Origin: Ampelomyces quisqualis
Lineage: Eukaryota > Ascomycota > Dothideomycetes > Pleosporales > Phaeosphaeriaceae
NCBI GenBank assembly: GCA_018398575.1
Contig: JAGTXZ010000020.1
Coordinates: 1,550,001-1,614,000 of the forward strand
Direction of reading: 5' to 3'
DNA: 64,000 nt
Shown: positions 44,925 through 57,476 of the stretch, in pieces
Numbering within the stretch: the stretch's first letter is position 1
Layout of the letters: the number at the start of each line of letters is the position of its first letter
The notes under the pieces: model-generated
Told to the model about the DNA's origin: nothing
Database searches by the model: none
Seen by the model: only the letters and a program-made list of their open reading frames with translations
Program-made: the position numbers and the translations under genes

Positions 44925-44984
44925 TTGCTGCGGTGGCGCGCCGCCATAGCTGTTGTGGTACTGCTGTCCCGGATAGTACGACAT
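43284..44984 (-). CDS. MCA1: Metacaspase (type I, Mca1/Yca1) with Q/H-rich prodomain
   Basis: Calcium-dependent Arg/Lys-specific cysteine protease (clan CD) involved in proteostasis and regulated death. Six exons, 44984-44815, 44737-44626, 44567-44513, 44457-43629, 43552-43383 and 43309-43284, give 453 aa. The prodomain begins MSYYPGQQYHNSYGG and has a run of about nine Gln followed by alternating His/Gln, then PPPQGY repeats. The protease domain starts ACSGRRKALLIGINYFGQ. The catalytic His is in HYSGHGGQ (about residue 244) and the Cys in IFDSCHSGS (about 300); the conserved DDGYDEVIYPVD and GATGAMSWAF are also present. The C-terminus ends HPLNVDLLYVM through a 9-codon last exon, matching family ends. 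Intron 1 contains four tandem CAGCACAC units. The short-exon chain in the prodomain is typical of fungal metacaspases. Confidence 0.93.
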
Positions 44985-46003
44985 GGCGAGGATGGGGTGG
45001 ATTTGGCCGGAAACACGACGAAAGCCACAGCGTAGCCGTGTTGACGCGGGTGAAGAAAAAGTCAAATAGGCCGGGCGGACAGCAGCTGAGGCCTCGCGGT
45101 AGCGGTATCGATGCTTGCGGCTGATGGCTCCGGCACTGGCTCCTAGTGGTAGGTGGTAGCCTCCAAGGTTCGGGCAGCTCGGCGGCGGGGTTTGCGTTGC
45201 TCTCCAAAGGGCCTGGCCTGGACACGCGCGACCAACGACCTGGACCCGTCGTGCCGTTTTGTCCGTAGTCGTCAGAGTCAGAGAGGCAAGTCTAGAAATC
45301 AGGGGGCACGCATGTGGGATAGGGACGCTGCCATGACGATAGAATAGGTAACAAGAAGAGGCACAATAATACCACCTACACTTGGGGGTCGGGCGACATG
45401 CACCCTCGGCAGGCTACATGTTCACGAACCTCATTGCATCAGGAATCTACCAGGGAAATGGGTCATGGCGCCTACCCAAGTATCGACGAGTCCGGGCAAC
45501 GTTGGCAGCTGCTGCTGCCGTGCAACACTCGACGGGAATGAAAATAGCATCTGTGTCTGTAAGTACAACAGTACGTCGATTGCGCGGCACGCGAAAATGA
45601 ATGTACACAAGCCATCAGCGTAATATAGATTCGAAACGTGGGTATAATATTCCAACGGCGGCAAAACATGACATCCTCCTCTCCTCGCAGCATGCCTGGA
45701 CTAAACGTCTATGCTGCCATGCCACTATTACGTCCCAACGCGCAGCAGAGCAAATAGACTCGTAATACAAATCAACGCGCTCACCACCCACAGGCGCAAA
45801 ATCGTATCAAGAATTATGAGAGAAGAAAAAACTTAGGTATAGAGCTGCTGCAAAAGTTCAAGCCACAGAATGCGGTCGTTGCCGCAGCGCAGGTCTGGAA
45901 GAATGTAGAAGCCGTAAGCGCCGTATCGTACGCCGAAGAGGTGTAAGGCCTGCATCGGAACAAAGCGAAATACATCGTTAGTGAACGCAAAGAAAGAAAA
46001 GAG
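44985..46003. other. MCA1 promoter and 3' region of the SEC7 gene
   Basis: About 1 kb with no recognised gene. Frames at 45153-45347 and 45382-45664 are short and without motif. Confidence 0.4.
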
Positions 46004-49000
46004 CTAGGAGTGAAGAAGGATTGCGGGGTTAGAGGGCGGTTCGGACAAGGGCTTTGGAGGGATGGCTTCTTTCGCACCATCGTCTTCAGCACCTTCAGCA
46101 TTTGCCACTCCATCATTCGACGCCTCGAGTCGTTCTTGCGCTTCGCGCTCCGCGTAGATCTTTTGCTTCTGGACTTGCGCTGCGGTGAGCGTGTCGATGT
46201 ACGTGCGGAACTTGACAATTTCACGAAGGAGGTATTGAGACTTGCGTTCCCAGTTGGCCATGGCACGCGCTGCGTTGGGGTGGCGTGGAGAGAACTGGTA
46301 TCTTGTTAGCATCTCGCATTCTCAAGTGTGAGATGGTGCTTACAGTAATGAGCAGAGGCGCTCGCAATTCATTGTGATAACCCAACTCGGACTCAATGTT
46401 CTTCACGTAGTCGATCAGAGCGCGCAGCTGGTCTACTTCCATCAAGCTGCTCGCCATCATACTACAGGGAGGCGGACTCCAGTCGGACAGCGTAATCTTG
46501 TCACCTGGCAGTCGTGCTTTTGGTGTATTACTCGCATGGTCTATCGAGCTGCGGAGGGAGCTCGTCACACTTGGCCGCGGCATGTGACCTTGGACTGAAG
46601 GAGAACTGTCTTGTCGGATGAGAGCAGGGTTGATGACATTCTCGCCCCAGCCATACTCCATGCTACTGACACCGCCAGTCAATGGCTCCTTCGAGAGACG
46701 GGCCGACCAGTAGTTCGTAGTGCACACAAATTCACGAACAATATCAGGCGTTCCAACCTGGAATAGATGGACAGCACCGTTGGGTAGCGACAGGGCGAAT
46801 ACATGAGGCCTGGTCTTTGAATATCCTGGGGGAGGTAACGCACTAGCGATTGTCTGGCGGAGAGGGAAGCTGTCGAGAGCTTCAGCGTTGTCCATCCAGT
46901 TGCCACCTCCAACTACACTTCCAACTGATGGGCGAGTCTTGTTCTTGTGCCGTATCGACTTTGAGTTCTTGTTGAACGAGAACAATCGCATGTACCCCTT
47001 CTCAACCACAGCAAAGCATTCGGTCCATGCACGGTCCTTGGCTCTCTTGTCGACCGAGTCAAGATGTCGCTTGTGCTTCAAGATGCCTTCCTTCGCCCAA
47101 GGAGCTCCGACAAGCTCAAGGGTCTCATCTTCCAAGAGCGGAGCGACACGGCTGAATTCTTCATCGCTAGCGATCGTCATACCTTCTTCGCGGATGATGG
47201 CTTGGCTCAGGGCATTCGCGAAGCCAATAGACTGCTGGTAATCTGCAGCCGCAAAGTGCGTACCGAGCGAGTCCATCGACATGGAGGTACCAGTCTTGCC
47301 GTAGGAGTAGCGGCTCCAGGTACTTGAGCCAGCCGGGCTCCATACTGAACCATCATCGAGACTGGTCCGGCTTGATGCAACAGTAGATGACGGGTACAAC
47401 TTCTGTCTTGACCTGTTCTTAGATGTCCAGCGATTGCCTACGCCGCGGAAGTCTCCCTGTGGTCGTCCGCGGTAGCTTGCGTTGTCCGATGGTGTCTTAC
47501 TCAGTATACTTGGGGTGCGTCGTAGCATGCCGCTCACTGACAGATTGTTGGAGGACGGCTGGTGTTGGATTACCAGATCTGATGCTCCATGGAGAGGCAG
47601 GCGTTGCTTGCGAATGGAGTCGTAGAACTCCTTGAGGACCACCTCAATCTGTAACTCCCATCCCTTCAGTGGCCCAGTGTAAGGTACGTTGACAAGCAGA
47701 TTAGACTCGGATGCAACAGAGTCATTGGAAATGAAGCCCTCTGATGTGCTTCTCATAGGTGGTCTGAGCGACAGGCGGCTGCGAGTCCTTTTGTCTCCTG
47801 TGGACTCTTCCGTGATTTCAGCAGAGAAGGAGGTCACGTCTGCTCTTGGCGAACTGGGCTCAGACTTGTCATTCCAAGGCAGTGATGGTCTTCGGAAGTG
47901 AGTGGACTGTGGTCGCAATGTCTCGCCTCCTGCAGCCTTGACTGCATCCTGACAGACGCGTGTGACGGTTGGGAGGGTATTCTTGACAAATTGACTGCGT
48001 GTCATCCTTGACTCAATGTCGGCCATGTGCAGATCAGTGTTCAGCAACAGAATCGAGTAGCAGATGGTGTGTACAACGTCTAGCCATGTTAGCGAGATAT
48101 CCATGGACCATTCACAGATTCACTTACCAACAGCTTTAAAGCCGTGATTGGGATTGCATTCACACCATCGCTCTGACAGGCTCATCAGGATTCGGTCGAC
48201 CTGCTGTGTTTCAGCTTTCAGCACAAGCTTGCCGCACATGTCTCGCATGGCGCCAAGAATGTTGAACCCGGTCCAGTCGAAGAGATCCATGAAAGCCTTG
48301 CGAGCACGCGTGCTGCTGAGTGTGACATCGCCCAAAATCGCCGCAGCTCCGGCTTTTTGAGCAGCAGAATCATGGCCATTGTAGATTCGTAGTGCGCGGG
48401 CCCGCTCGGCATCGGTGGGCTCGGTGTGCATTGAGCGGTCCTCAACAATGGCGTGCATAGTATCGGAATCGCGGCTTTCGACGTGTGCTATAGGCAGACT
48501 CGTGGCAGAATGGAACACATCATTTGGCGACACAGGCGAAGTGTTGTCCACGAATGACTTTTGCGACGAACTCGCTCCTTCCCTTGGCAATTGGACATCA
48601 TCGGGCCCGTCTCCACCAGTTTTTGTATCGAGCCATACACGTTGCGCGACAGGACTGGCGTTCTTGGATGTTGGCCCGCTCCTGGTTGGCTGTGTAAGAA
48701 CCCAGCCTTCGTCCTCGACTTCTGAAGCGGAGGCTGACCCTCCCGGTGACGAATTTCTAATTGACTTGTTTGGTGGTTCAAGCGACATCAACTCTGGGGG
48801 CCCATCTACTCTCTGATCGCTCTTTTCCTCGGAACGCGCTGACGATGAGGTGGGGCACGTGCTAGGTCTACGCGCGTCGTCTGTACCGCTACGCTCACCA
48901 GCAGGGGATGCGTGACCGCTCGGGTATGCAATGCAGCTACTGCTATCGGCAAGGAAGGTGTCATCATGTGGCGTCGGTTTCGCTGTTTTACCGTGCTTCA

Positions 49001-50798
49001 GTTTCAGCTTCATCTTCGGGCTATCTGGGCTTGCCAGATGCGTGAGCATGACCTGGTCGGCTCTTGGTGATGAAGGCGTTCTGTCGTCGCCACGTGAATG
49101 GGCCTTTACTGTACGCACAGTCGCATCCTTATGCGGCTTGTAGCCTGGCGAGAAGCCCTGAAGTCGTTCATGGTTAGACATGTCTTCCGATGGCTGGTGG
49201 TCCTGCGACTCGTGGAAGTTGTCGCCTGCACGATTAGTCTGGTTGAGGTAGGGGCTCATAACTTTGCGCAGGCTGCTCACGCCCGGGCTCGCTTGCGGCG
49301 GTGCGATTGGCTTGGGTTGGGGGGTGAATTCTAGGCCCATGACTGGGGGTTTGGTGTTCTCCGACATGGACTTCTTTCGCCGCCTGAAGAATGACGAGGG
49401 CTTTTTGGCAATGACTGGTGGCACAGGAGGTGGGGGGTCCTTGTGCGATTGGGGCCCCGGCTGCTGGTTCCTAGGCGTGGCTTTGATCTGATTAGCAATG
49501 TGACTGATGTTGCTTGGCATTGTTCGGGGTCGTGTTTGAGAATATATCGAATCAATGTCTGGTAATACCTGCTTCGCCGAGGCAGGTGACTCCATGGGCG
49601 GAGAATACGCCGCGCTCGACGTGTTTGAGAGCGGCGGCTGGGACTTTGAGGAGCCTCCGCCAAAGACGCGGCGAAAGAACCCAGGTCTTTCCTTGGGTGT
49701 GGCAGCTGGGGGCTGCGTCGGAAAGAGTGGTTTCCGTGTATTCAAACTCGAGCTCGGAGCGGATGGGTCTTGCAGTGACGGCACAGGGGGCAGGTCTCGC
49801 AACGTACTAGCATTTACAAACTCCTGCGCTTGTGCTCGCATGTTTGGCTCGAGCTGGCTCTTGTTCTTCCGCAGGGGTTTGTAGCTTGTGTTTGACCGGA
49901 CGCTGCCTCTCCGACGAGGACCCGGGGCCTGAGGGGGCGCGAACGGCAGTTGCGGTGGTGGGTATGCGGCGAGCGACTGTGGTGTCGCCTGTACCCTGCG
50001 CGGTCCAGCTGGGATTGTAGGCTCGGGCGCAGCGTCGTAGTCGTCGGCGTAGTTCTGGTAAGCGGTCCTCCCCCTGTCGAGCACCGACTCGACCTTCACA
50101 GGCGGCGTTCTGGAGCGATGGCCAAAGTTGCCGTGGTCGAAACTGGCAGAGCGCTTCCCGAAGCCCAGGCGGTGGTTGCCGAGCACCCCGGCGTGGCCAA
50201 AGTCCATGCTCGACGAGCCGCTGCCCTTGCTGCCCTGCTTGCTGCCCCCCCTCATGTGGCCCGTCTGCGGGTGCTGTCCGTACGGCCCGTTGGCCGGCCT
50301 GCCCCCCAGCGGCTCTCTCGTGCTGCGCTCGCTGCGCTCGCTGCCCATAGGCAGGGCGATGGTGTTGCTCGAATTGCTGCGCCGGCCGCGGGAGTGGCTC
50401 GCAGCGAAGCGGGTGCTCTCGTCGGGCTGCAGGTCGTAGTCGGAGGAGCGCGAGGACGTGTACGTATGGCCTCTGTGGCGGGGTCCTGGGGGGCGGTACG
50501 AGTCATCTCTGAGGAAGGAGTCGTCTGCGCCGTACTCCATGTACTGGCTGCTGCCGCCGCCGCCGAACATGTTGCCCGTCGAGAGAGAGAGCAGCATGTG
50601 GTTGACCACCAGTTCGGAGTCTCTCCCGTCGGCGAACAACAGGTCATGCGAGTCGCGCGGGCAGTTGCGGCCGGCGTCGGTGGCCGAAGTGCCCTCTACG
50701 GGCGTGGCATCGTTGAAGGTCCCCGGCGAGGGCTGGCTAGTGTTGAGAGTGGGCGTGGGCGTCGTGGGCCGGGCGTCGTGGGGTGCGAAGTCGTGCAT
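46004..50798 (-). CDS. SYT1: ARF guanine-nucleotide exchange factor with SEC7 and PH domains (Syt1-like)
   Basis: Activates ARF-type GTPases in Golgi or endosomal traffic. Exons 50798-48128, 48079-46344 and 46294-46004 give 1,565 aa; both introns are 48-49 nt and in phase, and the second has a GCTAAC branch site. The first 800 residues are disordered and rich in Ser, Pro and basic patches (for example KKPSSFFRRRKKS). The SEC7 domain spans the first intron: RKAFMDLFDWTGFNILGAMRD, then LKAETQQVDRILMSLSERW, whose Glu aligns with the catalytic glutamic finger, then HTICYSILLLNTDLHMADI and MTRSQFVKNTLP. A PH domain follows at about residues 1215-1360 (WAKEGILKHKRHLDS to YWSARLSKE). Next is a helical coil, SRHP-like FSPRHPNAARAMANWERKSQ, LLREIVKFRTYIDTL. 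This order fits yeast Syt1 and its filamentous relatives; orthology is by architecture. Confidence 0.88.
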
Positions 50799-52075
50799 CG
50801 CTGGACCGTCTGCAAAGGTGGAAACGGAGCACCAACCGGGATGCAGGTACGAGGGCCCCTAGGAGGATGCAGGCCGGCGCATGATACGTGCCAGAAACAG
50901 TGGCCCGAAGTGTGTTTGCGTTGTCTGGGTCTGCACCAGCAATCCCGGACGTCCAAGGGGTGATCCTTAGACGCTGTCAGCAAAAGTGCAACGCGATGGT
51001 CAACAGACCGTGGCAGAGCGAGTGCAGAGGGCGGCCATGGCAGACAGGTCGCGTCACGTGACTCAGGTCATGGACATGGGACGGAACGACGCCGAACATG
51101 GGTGCCCCAGCCACCACGACGACTCGATTGCTGGTGGCAGCCCGCGAGCAGGCTTGACTAACCATCTTGAGTCGTTGGCCAAAGTGAGCGAGGAGTATGT
51201 GTCCGGTCAGCTTGGGGAGCGGGTATGTACCCATGTATCCGTATCCGTACGGAGTACTCGCGTATAGATGATGCATCCGCGGAAGGGTTGCTCACGTGAC
51301 ACGCCTACATGATGCCAGTTTGTTCTGCTCACGTGACACGCCTACATGATGCCGCTTTGTTCTGCTCACGTGACACGCCTACATGATGCCAGTTTGTTCT
51401 GCTCACGTGACACGCCTGCATGATGCCGCTTTGTTCTGCTCACGTGACACGCCTACATGATGCCGCTTTGTTCTGCTCACGTGACACGCCTACATGATGC
51501 CGCTTTGTTCTGCTCACGTGACACGCCTACATGACCCTGCCAGTTTGTTCTGTGTCATGTGAACGAACAACTCGCATGCCATTTTGATTCATCTCGTCCA
51601 TGGTCATGCCAAAGCGTCGTTGTCCATGGTTTGTCTTGCAGTCAAATCATGTTTGTACTCGGTACTTGTGGCACTGTGCCTCAGACCCTGCATAGTACTC
51701 CACAGCCCAGCTTCAACACCATCCACTCTCACCCACGACCCGACCCGCGGAGGGGTTTGTGGGCAGTTGGGGGGAGGCAGACTGGATTGTGGTGTGGGCA
51801 TGTTGGAGGGGATGGTGATTGGTGGAGGGTGTCCATAGGTATTTATCGGCAAGCCCACGCAGCGAATCACATGGGCGGGCTGCGGCAGCTCTGCCTGGGG
51901 AGCCAGAGCGCCTCACATCCACATGGTTGATCATCCCATCTTGGGCGTCAACACGGCTGTGCCTGGTAGAGCGTGTCTGCACTTCTTCTCCTCCTCCCGT
52001 CCGCACCAGCACTGCATCGTCCTCTGGTGCAGCAAACAGCCACCCCCACCCCGCACCTGCCGTCCACCTGCCACC
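50799..52075. promoter_or_regulatory. Divergent promoter region between SYT1-like and SDS23 genes
   Basis: 1.28 kb between two start codons on opposite strands. Apart from the 37-bp repeat array (51290-51551) it includes CT-rich leader sequence before 52076. No coding sequence recognised; frames here are short and the 51559-51930 frame lacks any motif. Confidence 0.5.
51290..51551. repeat. Seven tandem 37-bp repeats, each with TCACGTGA palindrome
   Basis: Units begin at 51290, 51327, 51364, 51401, 51438, 51475 and 51512. Each starts GCTCACGTGACACGCCT, then ACATGATGCC, then AG or GC, then TTTGTTCT. Copies are nearly identical: the two-base variant reads AG, GC, AG, GC, GC, GC, unit 4 has GCATG for ACATG, and the last copy has a 3-bp insertion. 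All seven keep TCACGTGA, a perfect 8-bp palindrome that fits fungal bHLH sites (Cbf1/SREBP-like E-box). The array sits about 525 bp upstream of SDS23 and 490 bp upstream of the SYT1-like gene. Confidence 0.95.
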
Positions 52076-53837
52076 ATGGCCGACAAGGCAGACGCCCGCC
52101 CCAAAGACGGCCACATTCCCGCGCCGCTGCAACCGCTCAGTAGCTCCACAGTCTCCATAGCCCGCTCACCGCCGCCGCCGGCCCTGAAGATGGCCTCCAG
52201 CCCAGACCCCCGCTCGCACCGCGGTAGCTTCGCGGAGCAGATGCGCGGCACCCCGGCGTCACCGCGAGCCTCGAGACAGCCCTCCCTCACGCAACAAGCG
52301 CTGCAAGAGCTGCTCAACAACCCTCCGACCAAGGGCGGCGATGCACAGTTCCACGGCCGCGACTGGAGGACGATCCGCCTGGGCGACATTGTGGATCCCA
52401 GCCTGGTGCGCTTTGCCGAGTACGACACCAGTGTCGAGGATGCGACAACTGTGAGCCGCACGAAAGACTGGATGGAAAAGGCGGTCGCTGACGTCCGCAG
52501 ACACTCCTGCAACACGGCGCACCCAACGTCGTGCTGCTTCGCGAAACCAAGGACACGCGACACGCGACCGGGACCTTTGACTACAGCGACCTCAACGCAT
52601 ACCTCCTCCTCGTCGTCGGTCTAGCGCACCCAGAAGAAGAAGACGTCGCCTCTTTCGACGAGCTGGCGAAGAAGGGCCGGGAAGGCAAGCCCATACCGCT
52701 AAAGGACGTCAAGGACGTGGGCAACAACAAAGAACCCTTGATCACGCTGCCCGAGACTGCCGACTTGACAAAAGCAATCGAGGTCTTTGGCAGCGGCGTA
52801 CACAGAGTCCTTGTGGCGAAAGAGGGCACTTCGGACGTGATTGGCATACTGACGCAGTTGCAACTCGTCAAGTTCTTTTGGGAGAACAGGCAGAGCTTCC
52901 AAGACGTCGACCAGCTGTATCCTCATCCTATCAAGGACCTCAGCATTGGCTCCAAGAGCGTTCTGGCTATCAAGTGAGTCTACTCCTGCTGTTCTCGGGG
53001 GGTCTGCTGATGCAAAGGATAGCGGAGACAAGCCTCTGGCGACAGCTCTCGAGATGATGAACAACGAAGGCATGTCGTCGCTGCCGGTTCTTGATGCACA
53101 GAACAACGTCATTGGAAACATATCACATGTCGATGTTCGCGTAAGTAACTCACGGCTTCACTGCCTGCTTTAACCACTGACGTCCATCACAGCTGCTCAC
53201 GAAATCGACTTCGCTCCCACTCCTCCGATCATCCTGCATACACTTCATATCCGTCATTCTCTCTGAACGCGGCGTGAACGACGGCAAAGACTCCTTCCCT
53301 GTCTTCCACGTAAATCCATACAGCACGCTCGCACACACCGTCGCAAAGCTCGTAGCGACCCGCTCCCACCGCATGTGGGTCGTTGACAGCCCATCACCCT
53401 CACCGTCAGGCTCATCGACACCTGCACTCACGCCTGCTTCTCTCGTACCGCCGTCACCCATCACGCCTCTCCCGCAAGTACATGCTGGTCCTACGCCAGT
53501 CAATTCGACGGCACCTACACATCTTGGGGCAGGAGCAGTGGCACCAGCCATCTCGGCATCCGCAATCACAGGAGCTAGCCTGTCTGGCAGAATTAGTGGT
53601 GTGATTAGCTTAACCGACATCTTGAATCTGTTCGCAAAAGCGAGTGGTCTGCATCCCCACGACCCGGACGAGGCGAGGCGCGCACGACGGAGAAGCAGTT
53701 CCAGTAGCATGCGACGCAGCATGGACAGCTCAAGGAGTGAGAGTGTATCAGGAATTGCGGGACGGCGGAGCAGCGTTAGTGATAGAGAAAAGGGCTTGCA
53801 AGGTCCTGGTGTTCCCCGTGGACGCGGGAATGCTTGA
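52076..53837 (+). CDS. SDS23: CBS-domain protein Sds23/Moc1
   Basis: Nutrient- and stress-responsive regulator; Sds23-type proteins inhibit PP2A/PP6-like phosphatases and affect cell separation and the APC. Exons 52076-52450, 52501-52973, 53023-53140 and 53193-53837 give 536 aa. Start ATG 52076 has the context CCACCATGGCC. A disordered Ser/Pro N-terminus precedes SLTQQALQELLNNPP. The CBS domains follow: VDPSLVRFAEYDTSVEDAT, then NVVLLRETKDTRHATGTFDYSDLNAYLLLVVGL, then PLITLPETADLTKAIEVF to HRVLVAKEGTSDVIGILTQLQL, then MMNNEGMSSLPVLDAQNNVIG and SHVDVRLLTKST. The last one ends ISGVISLTDILNLFAKASGL and is interrupted by a 75-residue Ser/Pro/Thr insert. The Ser/Arg-rich tail (RRSSSSSMRRSMDSSRSES) looks like a phosphorylation target. 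The first junction is one residue longer than I expect for the family and is slightly uncertain. Confidence 0.92.
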
Positions 53838-56800
53838 TATCCGAGTTTGCAGATTTTGATGATGCACCTTGGTTTAGGCGTTTTAGGCGGCGGGCATACC
53901 AGCGACTTGAGCGCTACCCTATACTTGATTGTCTCAAAAGATATAGCTCTGGCGTCATGTAGGCGTTGGTATGTGGTATTTCATATTCGGACATAGCTTT
54001 TACCGCGGGCAATCTTTCTGAACATGACATCCCAAAATTTTGGTTTGTCGATACATGTACGCACGCCGATTTCTTCCACAAAAGACTTGATTCTGTCGGT
54101 ATCGGCAGTATATTTTGCATCATCCAGGCCTATCATCAATCCTAGCCCTACCCTGCTCTTCATTCACATACCATTCCTCACCGTCATCTTCATACCCATA
54201 CTCCGCTTCAAAAGGGTAGGAATGTATAAACAAAACTTGTAGTGTGTGTGTGCAGGGGGGTTGAGAAGTAAGACGTGCGCAATTCCCTCTTTTTATCTGC
54301 CAAGGATAAGTATAGTAAGATGTATTAAAGTAAGAGGGTTGAAGGTTTAATCAGCTACATATATATACAAAAGTGTAAGATGCAAGGTGTAAGGTAGTAG
54401 TTATAGCTGTTGTTCTTGCAGGATATAAGTAGTTTAGAAGTCTAGGCTGCTTGGATTAGTAGTCCTGAAATAATAGGCTATGCGTGGACAGAAGGAAGAT
54501 TTGCACCAGAAGGCGGCAGGCATGTTACATTTGCTATATTAGAATATGCTGTTACAAAATGCAGAGCTGTTGTAACAACAAAAGGGGGTGCATGTTGAGC
54601 ATTTTTGTAGACATGATTAAAGTGCGAAAAATTGATATTAGGATTAACTTTTCACCTGAAGGCAGTGTAGCTTGGTAAGAAAGTACTCGTAATTTACTCT
54701 ACGCTAGTTAGCGCTACCAAGGTAAAGACAGGAAGTTAGAGTAAGTATTTTGGGTAATGGATATGCGTTTGGAAACGCGTTCATTGCTGAGCGGCACGCG
54801 GGACGTGCTGATGATCGATGTATGCATCAATACTTGACTTATGTAGCTTTTTGATTGCTCCTATAGTTGTTCCAAGGCCAATGGCTTTGATTCTGTTTTA
54901 ATCTACTGTCGTTGTGATCCAAGACAGGCACGGAGCTGTACAGTGTCGTCATGGCGCACGAACAAGACTCTAGAAGAAGTTCCCAGAGATGGGCGCGGTC
55001 AGACACCGCGGCGACTGAGCTAACAATCGAGTGCTGAGGAGTTCGTCGAGGTTTGAATGAATTCAAGTCGAGTAAAGGGTTACTTTAAGTAGTTATAGTA
55101 AAGGCCAAGTGAGTCGTAATGCTTAAGGGCCTGTCTGTTGTTGGTTGTGGATCTGTTCAGCAGATATGTATCAGGGCAGAGAGAGTCTGCTAAAAGATAG
55201 AACAGTTGTTAATGAGGTCCCTTTTGCGAAATATGAGCGCTGCAGGGGAGGCAACGTCTGTAAGCGTAAGCGCTTTGCTGCTGAAGAACTATTGCCATCT
55301 TACAGTTTAAGGCGACATTGAAACTTATTCAGCTAGGACTTGTAATGTACTTCCAACTACAGTTCAGCACGATTGCATGTAAATAGAAGAAGACCTGCGT
55401 GACGTGTACACGGTGGGCCAAAGACAATCCAAAAGGAGATATCAAGTGCAAAGGACCGAGGTGACACGGAGGGCGACTAGGAACATGATGGAGAATCTGG
55501 AGACGTGCGCTCATAAGGGATCACGCTAACTGAGAAGCAAGGGAGGTGATTGATGGTAGAAAGCAGAGTATCGCGGCAAAATGCTCCCCATACGGCCAAT
55601 TGTACTGCTGTGTGGTCCCTTATGGGCAAGTTTATACGGTACCAAGCTGCTGAAACAGTGGAGACAGAAGTCTCGGATCTGCGATAGGCAGGTCAAGCGG
55701 TCAGTTTGACAGTAACCTTGGAACCTTCAATTTGTTCTGTTCATGAAGTTTCCAGCCCCAGTTTCGCGCTTCAAGACAATGTTGTAGTCAGACCAGGGCA
55801 ACACGTGATTTACAACCGAATTGGCGTAACCGTAGCCGAGGTCGGGACGTCCACGGATATTGTAACTGCCGTGAAGATAGACTTACGCCGTCCAAGCAGG
55901 CCACGAGAATATTAATGGAGCTATCGTCGCAGTCGGCATTGGAAACAAACAAATGCAGTATGGAGTGAGGGTTCCCGATCCAGTGTTTGTCCGTCACTAT
56001 TACAGGTGAGCATCGTCGTATGATGATTGTTTGTTAATCAGGCCACATTGCCTCGTTCAGCTCACGACAAGTGGTGTTGTAAGGCGGCCTCAACACAGTC
56101 AAAGATCTGTGAAGAAGCGACGAGCTTTCCCTACCGTGATTTGATAAGTGAAATCGCATTGTTGCTCGGATTGATGTCCAACGGGGGTTGATGTCTCGGT
56201 AGGTGATCGTACAATGATGTTCACTCTTTCCCGTCCCTATGATAGTTGGCAAAGTTTGTCGCCCCATGCTATTTTCCCCTACATACGCTACCATATTCCG
56301 TGTAACCACATTCAGTTCACATCATGCAAGTTGTCAGCCTTGCCGGCCACATGCCCTAATTTGACTACTCACCCAATATTTTGCGTACAAAGGTGGCATG
56401 CGTACCTAGTGCATGGTAGCTTGCTGAATTTTTTAGCTGCCCTTGGTCTAAATCTTTAGCTTCCAACAAGCAACGGAGTAGGGTTCCTCTAACTCTTCCT
56501 ACACCTCAAGATATCAAAGCTGCTACGACAGCACATGGTTGGACTCTTCAAAATTCCGGAAATCGAAGTTACCGGTAGCCTCAGAGAAGAGGGTCAGCAC
56601 CGTATTAGACGCTGTATGGGAAATATCCCAAGAAGACCTCTAGTTGGATGACATGCACATGCACCGAATCAGCAGTAAGTATGCATACGCCCCATGCATG
56701 CATCCGCGCGAATACGCATCTGTATTGATCCAAGTTCCCTGGACTGATAATGAAGAAGTCGCTTACTTGCTGGAGAAGAGCCTGTGGTTAAATGACCGAT

Positions 56801-57476
56801 CGCTGCGGGGCCTCTGACCGTATCTCGTCCGCCCAACAGCACCTCCCTGAGCCAGCATTGGTGTACACATGTCTCGAACAACTTCGATACCTCTTCCTAT
56901 GCCTCGAAATAGAGTTTGTAGACGAGAAAAAATTCAAACACAACTGCCGAATCGCACTACTTGCCACCACCGGCTCGGGCTGTCGTCCCGCTTGCCAAGA
57001 GGAGGCGTTTCAAAATGACCGCGAAGCAAGTTCTCGGCTTCGCCACCCCATACCGTACCTATGTAGATGCTCCACGGGTCGAACCTGGTCAGCCAAGGGC
57101 GGCCCCGCGATGTGCCCAACCAAAGATATCGCCGTTAGTCCATGGCGCCGTTGCTGGTGGGCACCTGTGGACTCGGTAAAGTCTCTGCGACAGCTCAAGC
57201 AATCCGCCATCTCGAACGAGGACAGGTGGAGCAAGTCTCTGAAAATGAGCAAGGTCCAAGTCAACAACCCTGAGGGCTGCTGTACAACTGCCGATTCCTG
57301 CTTCCACCGTCAACTACGGCCGGAATACCCTTTGCCTTCTGTTACTGAAGGCAGTCCGTAACAGATCACCTTGGTTCTTATATGGGCAGTGCTACTCCCC
57401 AGATTTGCTCCCCCAGATCTCGGAAAGGAACATGCGGGGCCACAGTTCTTCACTGTGCACATTGAACACGCTCAGT
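53838..57476. other. 3.6-kb gene-poor region with AT-rich repeat-like segment
   Basis: No confident gene. About 54240-54770 is AT-rich, with many TAG and GTAAG words like the left-hand repeat block, and may be an old RIP-affected insertion; its 64-codon frame at 54484-54678 is Cys-rich but without motif. At 55706-55915 a 69-codon frame (+) and at 56792-57361 a 189-codon frame (+) occur without known homology. The 56.8-57.4 kb part has overlapping open frames on both strands and could be a decayed gene beside the transporter. Confidence 0.4.

Noticed and set aside
49950..50963. 337-codon plus-strand frame over the SYT1-like N-terminus
   Set aside because: Antisense of a Ser/Pro-rich disordered coding region; no domain.
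51290..51551. 37-bp repeat array considered as CRISPR
   Set aside because: Units are directly adjacent without spacers, and the DNA is eukaryotic nuclear sequence.
56792..57361. 189-codon plus-strand frame, first suspected to be a Zn2Cys6 regulator beside the transporter
   Set aside because: Cysteine spacing does not fit Zn2Cys6 and frames on both strands are similarly open; left as unresolved gene-poor sequence.
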